A stretch of DNA of 64,000 nt, from positions 248,001-312,000 of the forward strand of contig NZ_JARANZ010000001.1 in NCBI RefSeq assembly GCF_029889905.1. The letters are read 5' to 3'. Shown piece by piece: positions 11,951 through 19,650 of this stretch (the stretch's first letter is position 1; every line of letters starts with the position of its first letter). The position numbers and the translations under genes were made by a program. The notes beneath the pieces were generated by a model. It saw only the letters and a program-made list of their open reading frames with translations, was not told the origin of the DNA and did no database searches. The stretch is from Chromohalobacter sp. 11-W (lineage in GTDB: Bacteria > Pseudomonadota > Gammaproteobacteria > Pseudomonadales > Halomonadaceae).

Positions 11951-12553
11951 TCAAGAAGCCACTGTGGGCTCGTCGGCTTCCAGTTCACGAGCGATAAATC
12001 GGCCGGCGGTCCGGGCGACTTGCGTCAGGCACTCGTAGGGCATGCCGTTGCAGGCTGAGGCCGACAATCCTCGCAAGGTGACCGACACATAGTCGGCCAG
12101 GGCCTGTGCACCCTGCGGATGGACCTGATCGAGGTAAGCGCGAATCGCCTGGAGTCCGCCGCTGGCAAGACTCTCGGCCATCTGGCGGGCGGCCGGGTCA
12201 TCCGCTCGCATCCCCTCCGTAATCATGCAGCCACGCAGCACGCTATCTCGCCCGTACTGTTCAGCGGCGGCGAGCAGCAGCGCGGGAAGCGCTTCGGCAG
12301 GGGGGCGGTCTGGTGCCAGAAGTTCGTCCAGCGGCAGGGCGTTTTCCTGCGCGTAGCGCAGCATCGCCCGTTCGAACAGCTCTGCCTTGCTGCCATAGGC
12401 GGCATAAAAACTGGGCGGTTTGATGTCCATGGCGTTGGTCAGATCCGCAAGGCTGACCGCGTCATAACCACGCTCATGAAAAAGCGCCTGGGCGATAGCG
12501 ACCCCTGCTTCGCGATCGAAAGCAGGACGGCGTTGCCGAGTCTTTGCGTTCAT
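11951..12553 (-). CDS. TetR/AcrR-family repressor
   Basis: Transcriptional repressor of 200 residues. The N-terminal TetR helix-turn-helix spans about residues 14-60 (AIAQALFHERGYDAVSLADLTNAMDIKPPSFYAAYGSKAELF). The C-terminal ligand domain is of the type with RGCMITEGM. It is divergent from an SDR gene at 12724. Two 18-bp inverted-repeat sites lie in the shared control region, so it most likely represses both itself and the SDR-VOC pair. Confidence 0.88.
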   Translation of the reverse strand: MNAKTRQRRPAFDREAGVAIAQALFHERGYDAVSLADLTNAMDIKPPSFYAAYGSKAELFERAMLRYAQENALPLDELLAPDRPPAEALPALLLAAAEQYGRDSVLRGCMITEGMRADDPAARQMAESLASGGLQAIRAYLDQVHPQGAQALADYVSVTLRGLSASACNGMPYECLTQVARTAGRFIARELEADEPTVAS

Positions 12554-12579
12554 GGGACCTCGCTGGATGAAAGTTGCAT

Positions 12580-12597
12580 TATAGCGACTGCTATATC
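12580..12597. promoter_or_regulatory. Putative TetR operator 1
   Basis: TATAGC-GACT-GCTATA (12580-12595) is a perfect 6-4-6 inverted repeat, 27 bases ahead of the TetR start codon on the minus strand. Its extended form matches the second site at 12668 (TATAGCG, four variable bases, CTATAT). Confidence 0.65.
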
Positions 12598-12666
12598 AGA
12601 GCTCGGGCGCTCTAGCAAGGACCTCTATATATCGACCACTAAATAAAGTGCGTGACACATCGTGAT

Positions 12667-12685
12667 ATATAGCGTTCACTATATG
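12667..12685. promoter_or_regulatory. Putative TetR operator 2
   Basis: ATATAG-CGTTCA-CTATAT (12667-12684) is an inverted repeat located 39 bases before the SDR start codon. It shares TATAGCG and CTATAT with site 1. A third weaker match (CTATATATCGACCACTAAAT) lies between them near 12624. Confidence 0.65.
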
Positions 12686-12723
12686 GGTTGTTCCCGTCTA
12701 CTTCCTCGTACAGGGAAATCTCC

Positions 12724-13464
12724 ATGTCATTCAAAGATAAGGTTGTGCTGGTTACCGGTGGGTCATCCGGTCTGGGGCTCGCGATTGCGCAGGAGTTCGC
12801 CGCGCAGGGGGCTCGAGTAGTCATAACCGGGCGCCGGCAGGAGGCGCTGGACGAGGCCTTGTCCAGCTTGGGCGACAACGCGGTCGCGTTTGCCGCCGAT
12901 GTTTCGAACACCTCCGATCTGGCCTCGCTCTTTGGTCGTATCGAGTCGCTGCATGGCCGTCTCGATGTCCTGATCGCCAACGCCGGGACGGGAGAAATCA
13001 CGCCACTGGGTGCGATCACCGAAGCAAGCTTCGATCGGCTTTTCGATATCAATGTGAAAGGGGTGACGTTTACCGTCCAGGGCGCACTGCCCCTGATGCC
13101 CAGGGGCTCCAGCATCGTCATCATCGGCTCGACCGCCTCGATGAACCCCGGCCCTGGCCTGAGTGTCTACGGCGCCACCAAGGCGGCTCTGCGCGCCATG
13201 GTCAGAAGCTGGATTCTGGATATCAAGGGTTCCGGCGTGCGGATCAATCTCCTCAGTCCCGGCCCTGTCGATACGCAGTCCCTGCGGAGCATGCTGGCCG
13301 ATGACGCCGAGCAGATCATTCAAGCGTTCAGCGAAAAAAGCACACTGGGGCGGATAGGCGAGGCACACGAAATCGGCAAGGCGGCGGCGTTCCTGGCGAG
13401 CGATGCCTCGAGCTATATCAACGGCGTCGAGCTGTTCGCCGATGGTGGGGCGTCCCAGGTCTGA
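12724..13464 (+). CDS. Short-chain dehydrogenase/reductase (SDR)
   Basis: Classical SDR oxidoreductase of 246 residues. It has the cofactor motif TGGSSGLGLAIA near residue 12, ANAGTGE near residue 87, the catalytic serine in GSTAS and the YGATKAAL catalytic tyrosine-lysine motif near residue 150, with a typical C-terminus INGVELFADGG. ATG 12724 is preferred (AGGGA ahead); an upstream in-frame TTG at 12688 would overlap the operator region. It is followed after 49 bases by a VOC gene. Probably TetR-controlled; substrate unknown. Confidence 0.9.
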   Translation: MSFKDKVVLVTGGSSGLGLAIAQEFAAQGARVVITGRRQEALDEALSSLGDNAVAFAADVSNTSDLASLFGRIESLHGRLDVLIANAGTGEITPLGAITEASFDRLFDINVKGVTFTVQGALPLMPRGSSIVIIGSTASMNPGPGLSVYGATKAALRAMVRSWILDIKGSGVRINLLSPGPVDTQSLRSMLADDAEQIIQAFSEKSTLGRIGEAHEIGKAAAFLASDASSYINGVELFADGGASQV

Positions 13465-13513
13465 TCAACCCCCGAGCCGGTTATCCATACCACTGGAGCC
13501 TCTGCGCAAAACC

Positions 13514-13921
13514 ATGAGCATTCTCGACCACATCGAATTCGCCGTGCGCGACGCCGAGGCATCTCGGCGCTTTTATGAACTTGCCCTCGCGCCGCTAGAT
13601 ATCGTCCGGGTCATCACCGTCGGGCCCGAGCGTACCCGTACAGGAGGGACGCGCCACGGTTTCGGCAAGGACGGCTACCCGAGCCTCTGGATCCATGACA
13701 ACGAGCCCCCAGGCGCCGGCACGCACATTGCCTTCGCGACACGGGATCGGGCCATCGTCGATGCCTTCTATCAGGCCGCAGTAAAAGCGGGCGGGACCGA
13801 CAACGGCCCGCCCGGCGTCCGAACGCACTACCACGAGCATTACTACGCGGCGTACGTATTGGACCCGGACGGTATCAATGTGGAAGTGGTGTGCCAGGAC
13901 TCTACTGCCAGCCCCCCGTGA
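13514..13921 (+). CDS. VOC-family (glyoxalase-like) protein
   Basis: Single-domain vicinal oxygen chelate protein, 135 residues. It starts MSILDHIEFAVRDAEASRRFY and ends HYHEHYYAAYVLDPDGINVEVVC, with THIAFATRDR in the middle. It is a relative of the VOC protein at 10521 but lacks the Asn-rich insertion. It is likely cotranscribed with the SDR. Annotated start ATG 13514 matches the family N-terminus; a longer in-frame opening from 13403 overlaps the SDR and is not used. Confidence 0.85.
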   Translation: MSILDHIEFAVRDAEASRRFYELALAPLDIVRVITVGPERTRTGGTRHGFGKDGYPSLWIHDNEPPGAGTHIAFATRDRAIVDAFYQAAVKAGGTDNGPPGVRTHYHEHYYAAYVLDPDGINVEVVCQDSTASPP

Positions 13922-13994
13922 CGGCAGGAGGACCTTTATGCCTGGGTAGGCTATAAACGTTAGATGCCTTGCTGGCGGCGGTGTGGTGAAGAAA

Positions 13995-14300
13995 GTCACA
14001 AGGCGTTGTCATGGTGCATTTTCGGCCTGAACTCACAGCAAACTTGGCATAGAAACTCTTGCGATGCATGCACACCGTTTCCGGTGAAATGTCGAGCTTT
14101 CTGGCGTTGGACTTGGCCGAATGACCGCGTAGCAGAAGCCGGCAGACTTGCTGTTTGTACGCGGTGAGAGGTAGGTGCCGAAACGCTGGAAAGCGCCGCG
14201 GAGGTGCTTGGTGAGCGGATTTGGCTGCTATTAGCCACTCATCTCCCGCCATAGAACATCGACCATGCCTCCCGTCGAGCAGGCGCTTTTGAAAGCTTGG
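13995..14300 (-). pseudogene. Relic of a LuxR-type regulator C-terminus
   Basis: The minus frame reads LTAYKQQVCRLLLRGHSAK-NARKLDISPETV-MHRKSFYAKF, a recognisable LuxR/GerE helix-turn-helix with substitutions at normally fixed positions (LTPRE has become LTAYK, and IA has become NA). There is no N-terminal sensory domain, no start with a ribosome site, and the reading runs on past the usual end. It sits between the VOC gene and the toxin-antitoxin pair. Confidence 0.6.
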
Positions 14301-14342
14301 TGCTATCATTGATTGCATTGAGATCCTATGGAAGAGGTTAGT

Positions 14343-14585
14343 ATGGCATCGATAACGATTCGTAATTTGGACGAGCAGATAAAGGCTCAGCTTCGTATGG
14401 AAGCGGCGAGGCATGGCCACTCCATGGAAGAGGAGGTGCGTATTATTCTCCGCGGCGCCTTGAGCCAACCTCAAAAAGGGGGACTAGGCAGCCGTATACG
14501 AGAGCGCTTTGCAACAGTGGGAGGTGTCGAGCTGGAGGTGCCAGCCAGGTCTGATAAGCCACGCGCTCTGGACCTCGACGCATGA
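14343..14585 (+). CDS. Antitoxin, FitA-like ribbon-helix-helix protein
   Basis: Small DNA-binding antitoxin, 80 residues. The N-terminal MASITIRNLDEQIKAQLRMEA followed by RHGHSMEEEVRIILRGAL is the classic FitA/StbC ribbon-helix-helix pattern. The C-terminus (ERFATVGGVELEVPARSD) is the toxin-binding tail. ATG 14343 is used because it gives the family N-terminus with GGAAGAGG seven bases ahead; an in-frame ATG at 14328 is possible. It overlaps the toxin gene start by four bases. A decayed partial copy of this gene is at 15537-15713. Confidence 0.85.
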   Translation: MASITIRNLDEQIKAQLRMEAARHGHSMEEEVRIILRGALSQPQKGGLGSRIRERFATVGGVELEVPARSDKPRALDLDA

Positions 14586-15019
14586 TCGTCCTGGATACCA
14601 ACGTGCTATCCGAGCTTATGCGTCCCACACCAGATGCGTGCGTTGCCGACTGGTTGGATAGCCAGGATGCGAGTGCCGTGACTATTACCGCTATTACCGT
14701 GGCGGAAATTCTCTATGGCATCGAGCGCTTGCCCAGTGGCAAGCGCCAACGCCGTTTCGCCGCCATGGCAGCAGCGATGTTCGAGGAAGATTTTGCAGGC
14801 CGCATTCTGCCTTTCGATGAAGTTGCGGCGGTACACTATGCAGAACAAGTAGCAATCAGTGAGCGTGCAGGCAGGGTAGTGCATACCGCTGACGCTCAAA
14901 TCGCCGCGATCTGTCGACAGCATCACGCGACGCTGGCTACACGCAATGTGAAGGACTTCGAGTCGCTTGGCATCGACATACTCAATCCGTGGGAGCATCG
15001 CTCAGCGCCAAGATCTTAA
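14582..15019 (+). CDS. Toxin, FitB-like PIN-domain ribonuclease
   Basis: PIN-domain protein of 145 residues, VapC/FitB type. It carries the expected acidic residues: D5 in MIVLDTNVLSELMRP, a glutamate in AEILYGIERLP and an aspartate in HTADAQIAAICR, followed by LATRNVKDFE. It is expected to cleave RNA and to be held inactive by the upstream antitoxin. Coupled translation (ATGA overlap) with the antitoxin is typical. Confidence 0.88.
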   Translation: MIVLDTNVLSELMRPTPDACVADWLDSQDASAVTITAITVAEILYGIERLPSGKRQRRFAAMAAAMFEEDFAGRILPFDEVAAVHYAEQVAISERAGRVVHTADAQIAAICRQHHATLATRNVKDFESLGIDILNPWEHRSAPRS

Positions 15020-15279
15020 ACGCCGGGGCACTCCCGCGTTATTGTTTTCAGGTTTCAGTAAAAGCCCTAGCTTCATGTCGCAGTTCATCGGTCAGCGTCT
15101 TCAGCGTCGATTTCCGCGTAGCCTGCATATTTGCTGACGTTGTATGCACCTTTGGTTAGCCGCACGCGCTGCTTCATGAATAGCGGTGGGGCGCCGGAAC
15201 CTGTGTTTGAGCAGTGCGATGCAGATCGGCAAGTTCTTAATGAAATGCTGTTTAATGTTCTCACTCGGGAGGCGCGATC
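15020..15279. other. Gap after toxin-antitoxin pair
   Basis: No clear gene. On the minus strand a short frame from 15175 to 15085 reads MKQRVRLTKGAYNVSKYAGY and onward for 30 residues. It looks protein-like but has no visible partner or ribosome site, so it is left unassigned as a possible gene fragment. Confidence 0.35.
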
Positions 15280-15471
15280 ATGACTCAGCTCACACCTGAT
15301 ACTCAGGAAATGTTGGATAGCCTCCGTGCTGCTGTGTCGGAAACCTTGGAGCGCAAGCAGCGTTTGGGCCACTATGCTGTTATCTGGCAGGACGATAAGC
15401 CTATGTTAGTTGGCGAAGACGCTCCTGATCAGGTTGATCGACAATCACCTGGCGGCCAGGCACTGGACTGA
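15280..15471 (+). CDS. Small hypothetical protein, 63 residues
   Basis: Short gene with a good ribosome site (GGGAGG, seven bases before ATG 15280). The product begins MTQLTPDTQEMLDSLRAAVSE, continues with ERKQRLGHYAVIWQDDKPM and ends in a polar tail. It has no membrane segment or signal peptide and looks like a small helical-plus-strand protein. Its position beside FitAB suggests an accessory gene, but no function is known to me. A degraded copy of its 3' end is at 17713-17797, so this small gene has been duplicated within the island. Confidence 0.55.
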   Translation: MTQLTPDTQEMLDSLRAAVSETLERKQRLGHYAVIWQDDKPMLVGEDAPDQVDRQSPGGQALD

Positions 15472-15536
15472 TTTCTTTCCAAGTGTGCAGTTTCGCAGCG
15501 CGTCGGCATCTATTTGCGCGACACTCATCAAAGGCT

Positions 15537-15713
15537 GCCACTAGCCACTCATCTCCCGTCATAGAACATCAATCATGCCCTCTGTCGAGCAGGCGTATAC
15601 AGGAGCGCTTTGCGGCAGCGAGAGGTGTCAGGCTGGAGGTGCCAGCCAGGACTGATAAGCCTCGCGCTCCGGTCCTCGACGCGTGATCGCCCTGGATACC
15701 AAGGACGAGTCGC
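15537..15713 (+). pseudogene. Decayed partial copy of the FitAB locus
   Basis: 15541-15594 repeats the leader of the FitA gene (AGCCACTCATCTCCCG, then CATAGAACATC and GTCGAGCAGGCG, original near 14233-14291). It then jumps to the 3' part of fitA (GAGCGCTTTG onwards, original from 14501) and the first codons of fitB (CCTGGATACCAA). The internal part of fitA and almost all of fitB are missing. The translated remnant ERFAAARGVRLEVPARTDKP parallels the intact antitoxin tail. Confidence 0.75.
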
Positions 15714-15803
15714 GTTGATTGAGGTGTATGTCGCAAAGAAGATAGTGATCCATATATAAGTGCTTAGCATGACTGCGAATTTCAACAACAAGTGTCATTC
15801 GCC

Positions 15804-17546
15804 ATGGTCTATACCGCTGCCATCGTGCTGAGCCTCGTCGGCTATTTCATTATCGGCAACCTGGCTGGCCGCCGGGTCAAGGATCTCGACGACTACCTGG
15901 TCGCCGGGCGTAACGCTCCCACGCTGATGATTCTCGGTACGTTGGTCGCCAGCTACCTGAGTACCAGCGCCTTTTTGGGCGAGACCGGTTTCGCCTACGA
16001 TGGCTATCCCTTTGTCATGCTGATCTTCGCCGCGATCAGCACTTCGGGCTGTCTGCTTGGTGCGCTGGTGTTCGGCCGCTACCTGCGTCGCAGTGAGGCG
16101 TTGACGGTGCCCGAGTTTTTCGGCAAGCGCTTTGCCTCGAAGCGCGTGCAGATGATCGCCGGACTCACCACCGTATTTGGCTTGGGTGCCTACCTGCTGG
16201 GCGTGATGCAGGGCGCCGGCATCATGTTCGAGGAACTCACCGGGCTGCCCTATTGGGCTGGACTGGTGCTGGTGTGGCTCACCTATACGGGCTTCATTCT
16301 CTACTCCGGTTCCCAGGGCGTCGTGCTGACCGACACCGTGATGTTCGTGATTTTCTCTGTCGCCGCGGTGGGCGGCTCGCTCTATATCATCAACGATCTC
16401 GGCGGCTGGTCGGGGGTGATCGAGGGATTGCTGGCGCAGTCCGACAAGCCCGGCATCGCGCTGTGGCACGGCGTGATCGAAGGCGAGGGAGCGAACTTCT
16501 CCTCGCCCGGGGAAGCGCTCATCTGGGGGCTGACGCTGGGGCTGGTATGGGCCACGGTGCTGGCGGCTAGCCCCTGGCAGTCGAGCCGTTATCTGATGGC
16601 GCGCAACGAGCACGTAGTGATGCGCTCGGCCATGCTCACCGCCGTGGTGCTGGCGATCTTCTATGCGCTGATGATGATGACCGGCGCAGCGATCAACCTC
16701 TACGACCCGACGCTCGACGGCGAGCGTGCCATGGTGTGGGCGGCGCTCAATGTGCTGCCGAGCTGGCTCGGTGTGATTATCCTCACCGGCGTGTTTGCCG
16801 CCGGACTTTCCTCTTGCTCGACCTTTCTGTCGATCATCGGCTTTAGCCTTGCCCACGACATCCTGCCTTCTTCGCGCAACGAGCGCAGTGCCATGCGGGC
16901 GAGCCGCATCGGCGTGCTGGCGGCCGGGCTGGTGGCGCTGCTGCTGGCGCTTTTCCAACCGCCGGCGGTGATGGCAGTGGTGTGGTTCGCCGCCACGCTG
17001 TTCGCTTCATCCTGGGGGCCGGTGGCGTTGATGAGCATCTGGAGCCGTCGAATTACCGCCGCCGGTGCCGGTTGGGGCTTGGGGGTCGGTTTTGTCGGCA
17101 ACTTGATTCTGTCGCTGATGGTGCAGGCTGAGTGGGTCTCGCTGCCGGTATATCTCCACCCGGTAATACTGAGCACCCTGGTGGCGCTGGTGGCGATCGT
17201 GATCTCCTCCAAGTTGACCCGCGTCAGCCAGGCAGAGAGTGAGTACCGCGCCTTCCTGCATCGCAGCCCGGTGGAGAACGAGCGCAGTTGGGCGGCGGTC
17301 AGCCGACGGGTAGCCGTGGCGACCATGCTTACCGGCGTCGCGGTGGGGGCCTTTTTATGGTGGCAGTACGCTGGCTCGCTGGCGGCGCTGGCCGGACGCT
17401 TCGGAGTGGCTGAGAACGTGGTTACTGGCGCCTACCTGCTCGCAGCGGGTTGCGGCACCATGCTAGTGATCGCTGGCGCCGTGGGCTTTTGGCTGGTGAG
17501 AGCACGCAGTGCGGATGCCGGTAGCGCCCGCATGGCGAAGTCCTGA
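15804..17546 (+). CDS. Sodium:solute symporter (SSS family)
   Basis: Integral membrane Na+-coupled symporter of 580 residues with about 13 membrane helices. Family features visible are the N-terminal DDYLVAGRNAPTLMILGTLVASYLSTSAF (helix 1 and the first Na-site region), QGVVLTDTVMFVIFS and SSCSTFLSIIGFSLAHDI, matching the SSS signature serine/threonine region. The substrate is unknown; acyclic acids, amino acids and vitamins are all transported by relatives. Neither ATG 15804 nor the upstream GTG 15792 has a strong ribosome site. The gene stands alone behind a decayed toxin-antitoxin copy and ends before a strong hairpin. Confidence 0.88.
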   Translation: MVYTAAIVLSLVGYFIIGNLAGRRVKDLDDYLVAGRNAPTLMILGTLVASYLSTSAFLGETGFAYDGYPFVMLIFAAISTSGCLLGALVFGRYLRRSEALTVPEFFGKRFASKRVQMIAGLTTVFGLGAYLLGVMQGAGIMFEELTGLPYWAGLVLVWLTYTGFILYSGSQGVVLTDTVMFVIFSVAAVGGSLYIINDLGGWSGVIEGLLAQSDKPGIALWHGVIEGEGANFSSPGEALIWGLTLGLVWATVLAASPWQSSRYLMARNEHVVMRSAMLTAVVLAIFYALMMMTGAAINLYDPTLDGERAMVWAALNVLPSWLGVIILTGVFAAGLSSCSTFLSIIGFSLAHDILPSSRNERSAMRASRIGVLAAGLVALLLALFQPPAVMAVVWFAATLFASSWGPVALMSIWSRRITAAGAGWGLGVGFVGNLILSLMVQAEWVSLPVYLHPVILSTLVALVAIVISSKLTRVSQAESEYRAFLHRSPVENERSWAAVSRRVAVATMLTGVAVGAFLWWQYAGSLAALAGRFGVAENVVTGAYLLAAGCGTMLVIAGAVGFWLVRARSADAGSARMAKS

Positions 17547-17556
17547 GTGTTCCTCT

Positions 17557-17590
17557 TAGCGCTGGTGATCGAGCCTCATCGCCAGCGCTA
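17557..17590 (+). terminator. Strong hairpin after the symporter
   Basis: TAGCGCTGGTGAT (17557-17569) pairs with ATCGCCAGCGCTA (17578-17590), a 13-bp stem with one G-T pair and an 8-nt loop, 11 bases after the symporter stop. There is no T-run after it, so it may be a 3'-end stabiliser or rho-assisted terminator. Confidence 0.55.
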
Positions 17591-17712
17591 GCCCGTTGCC
17601 AGTCCCATCAGCATGCCCAACATCGTTTGCTGTATCCGACATAATTTCCTAGCCATCACCCCCGAGCCATCATCCCCTAATAGTAGGATCACTTAGCCGC
17701 CGAGCAGGGTAG

Positions 17713-17797
17713 CCTGTGCTGGTTGGCGGGGACGCCCCTGATCAGAATGATTGCCAGTCATCGGCGGCCAGGCACTGGGTTGACGCCGTCCCAAGTG
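17713..17797 (+). repeat. Degraded copy of the 3' end of the small gene at 15280
   Basis: GTTGGCGGGGACGCCCCTGATCAG and CGGCGGCCAGGCACTGGGTTGA match 15408-15469 of the small gene (GTTGGCGAAGACGCTCCTGATC, TGGCGGCCAGGCACTGGACTGA), including its stop codon and a few bases beyond (CCAAGTG). There is a one-base deletion. The 5' part is absent, so it is a dead partial duplicate. Confidence 0.7.
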
Positions 17798-18067
17798 CTC
17801 GCCATGCGTTACTTTAGTCTATATGAGACCTTCGGTGTATTGCTCCTCACGGAACGGGCCTCTAGCTTTGTTGTATGATGTATGACATTAAAGCAGACAA
17901 GACTGATTCACTCGGTTCGAGCTACAGGGTCAAACCTGAAGATGTGAGCGTCGAGTATTGCAATTTGTTTTGCATCTCTACCGATTGAACGAGATGCAAA
18001 TGGATGCAGTAAAGGTGCTTCGTCTGGAGGCATGTGGCAAGACGATGAACTCAGCAAGGGGGAGATA

Positions 18068-19048
18068 ATGAAGCTACAAAAAACACTCTTGGGAATGGCT
18101 TGCATGGCAACGTTTGCTGCCAGTACTGCTCAGGCCGATTTTCCAAATCGTGATATTCGCGTCATCGTCCCCGCTGCTGCCGGCGGCGGTACTGATGCCA
18201 TCGTGCGCAAGATCTCAAATATTGCGGAAGAGTCCGTACCGGTCTCGATGTACGTGGAAAATGTCGCGGGCGGTATGACGGCTACCGGCTTGCTTCAACT
18301 GATGGATGCGCGTCCGGATGGCCAAACGATTGCGGCTATTACGTATGACAGCATCATCACAATCCCCTGGAAGGATATGCTGCCCGGCTTCAACATGGAC
18401 CGGATGAAGATGATCGCTCGCATCACCCAAGAGGCCGATGCGATTACCGTGGCGGAGGATGCACCTTATCAGTCACTGAGCGATTTGATTTCAGCCGCCA
18501 AGGAAAATCCCGGCAGTATCCGTATCGGCATCCAGAACATGGGGGCCAGAACGCATCTGACGCTGCTGCAACTCCAGGATCAGACAGGCGCCGAATTCAA
18601 GATAGTTTCCTACGATAACAGTGCGGCCACTCAGAAAGAGGCGCTTCTCAACGGTGAGGTTGACGCGGTTGTTACCAGCCTGGGCGATCTCGCACCCTTG
18701 ATCGAGTCTGGTCAGGCGCGCGGCCTGGTCGAGTTCTCTGACACGCAGAACGAAGGCTTTCCGAACGTTCCGCCTGTGACGGAAACCGATACCGGATTGG
18801 ATCTGCAAATGGGGAGCTTCATTACACTGGTGGCCCCTGCACGTACCCCTGACGATGTGATTGAAAAACTGGAAACAACCTATCACGAGGCTTATGAGAG
18901 TGACGAGTTCCAGCAATGGTTGACGCAAATCGGCGTGACCCCCGCCTGGCTGGGTTCTGATGATGTGACGCAATGGTCGCACGATACTCAACAGCGGCTT
19001 TTCGAGACCATGGATGATCTGGTCGAAAAGGGCGTGTTGGAAAAGTAA
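18068..19048 (+). CDS. TTT periplasmic receptor (TctC/Bug family)
   Basis: Periplasmic solute-binding protein of a tripartite tricarboxylate transporter, 326 residues. A Sec signal peptide covers about residues 1-23 (KLQKTLLGMACMATFAASTAQA). The mature part starts DFPNRDIRVIVPAAAGGGTDAIVR, the hallmark TctC/Bug opening, followed by VENVAGGMTATGLLQL and the later DAVVTSLGDLAPLIESGQARGL. ATG 18068 is chosen because GGGGGAGAT precedes it and the signal peptide starts there. TctB and TctA follow, so this is a complete C-B-A operon. The ligand is unknown, probably a carboxylate. Confidence 0.9.
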   Translation: MKLQKTLLGMACMATFAASTAQADFPNRDIRVIVPAAAGGGTDAIVRKISNIAEESVPVSMYVENVAGGMTATGLLQLMDARPDGQTIAAITYDSIITIPWKDMLPGFNMDRMKMIARITQEADAITVAEDAPYQSLSDLISAAKENPGSIRIGIQNMGARTHLTLLQLQDQTGAEFKIVSYDNSAATQKEALLNGEVDAVVTSLGDLAPLIESGQARGLVEFSDTQNEGFPNVPPVTETDTGLDLQMGSFITLVAPARTPDDVIEKLETTYHEAYESDEFQQWLTQIGVTPAWLGSDDVTQWSHDTQQRLFETMDDLVEKGVLEK

Positions 19049-19123
19049 AAGTCCCCTACGTGCTCATGCTGTCGCTGCGCCGTGCACATTGCATGGCGCA
19101 GCGGTTTTCTAACAGGTTCTGAT

Positions 19124-19645
19124 ATGTCTCCCAAACGGCTTTCTCTAGGCGGTGGGTTCTACGTTCCGGCAGTGCTGGCGATTATCACGCTTGTCTATCT
19201 ATTGTCGGCGATACAACTCGGCCCGCCGATGAAAGAGGGCAACATGACTCCCTCTTTCTTTCCTATAACGGCAGCACTGCTCATGCTGATAGCCCTGGTG
19301 TGCGTGATGACCCAGGAGGTTCGTCGAGCACGCAGTAAGGGGGTCGAGAAGTCTGACGATGAAGCTGGCGCTGAAGATGCGGACCAGGTGAGCAAGAGCA
19401 TTGGTGGTATCTCGTTTGGTGCCATCAGGGTTGTTGTTCTTACAGCCTTATATCTGCTGGCCTTTGATTTGATCGGTTATTTCGTATCGACATTCCTCTA
19501 CGTGCTGATGCTGATGTTTCAGTTCGGTAGCGGTTCCGTGCAGAAGTGGCCGATGAAGTTGATCGCCACGCTGATCATCACCGGAGCCGGATTCTTGATG
19601 TTCGAAGTCTTTTTCCAGGTTCGCCTGCCGACCCTGTGGAGTTAA
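19124..19645 (+). CDS. Tripartite tricarboxylate transporter small permease, TctB family
   Basis: Membrane protein of 173 residues with four predicted helices, the first at about residues 10-28 and the last two near residues 100-165 (VVLTALYLLAFDLIGYFVSTFLY, LIATLIITGAGFLMFEVFF). A charged cytoplasmic loop (RRARSKGVEKSDDEAGAED) lies between helices 2 and 3. ATG 19124 removes an unlikely N-terminal extension. The stop codon overlaps the first possible start of tctA (TAATG). Confidence 0.87.
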   Translation: MSPKRLSLGGGFYVPAVLAIITLVYLLSAIQLGPPMKEGNMTPSFFPITAALLMLIALVCVMTQEVRRARSKGVEKSDDEAGAEDADQVSKSIGGISFGAIRVVVLTALYLLAFDLIGYFVSTFLYVLMLMFQFGSGSVQKWPMKLIATLIITGAGFLMFEVFFQVRLPTLWS

Positions 19646-19650
19646 TGATC

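Larger units (their letters stand above)
17547..18067. other. Intergenic region, 521 bases
   Basis: Contains the hairpin at 17557-17590, the degraded repeat at 17713-17797 and then the leader of the second tctC gene. No other coding frame with a ribosome site was seen. Confidence 0.5.
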
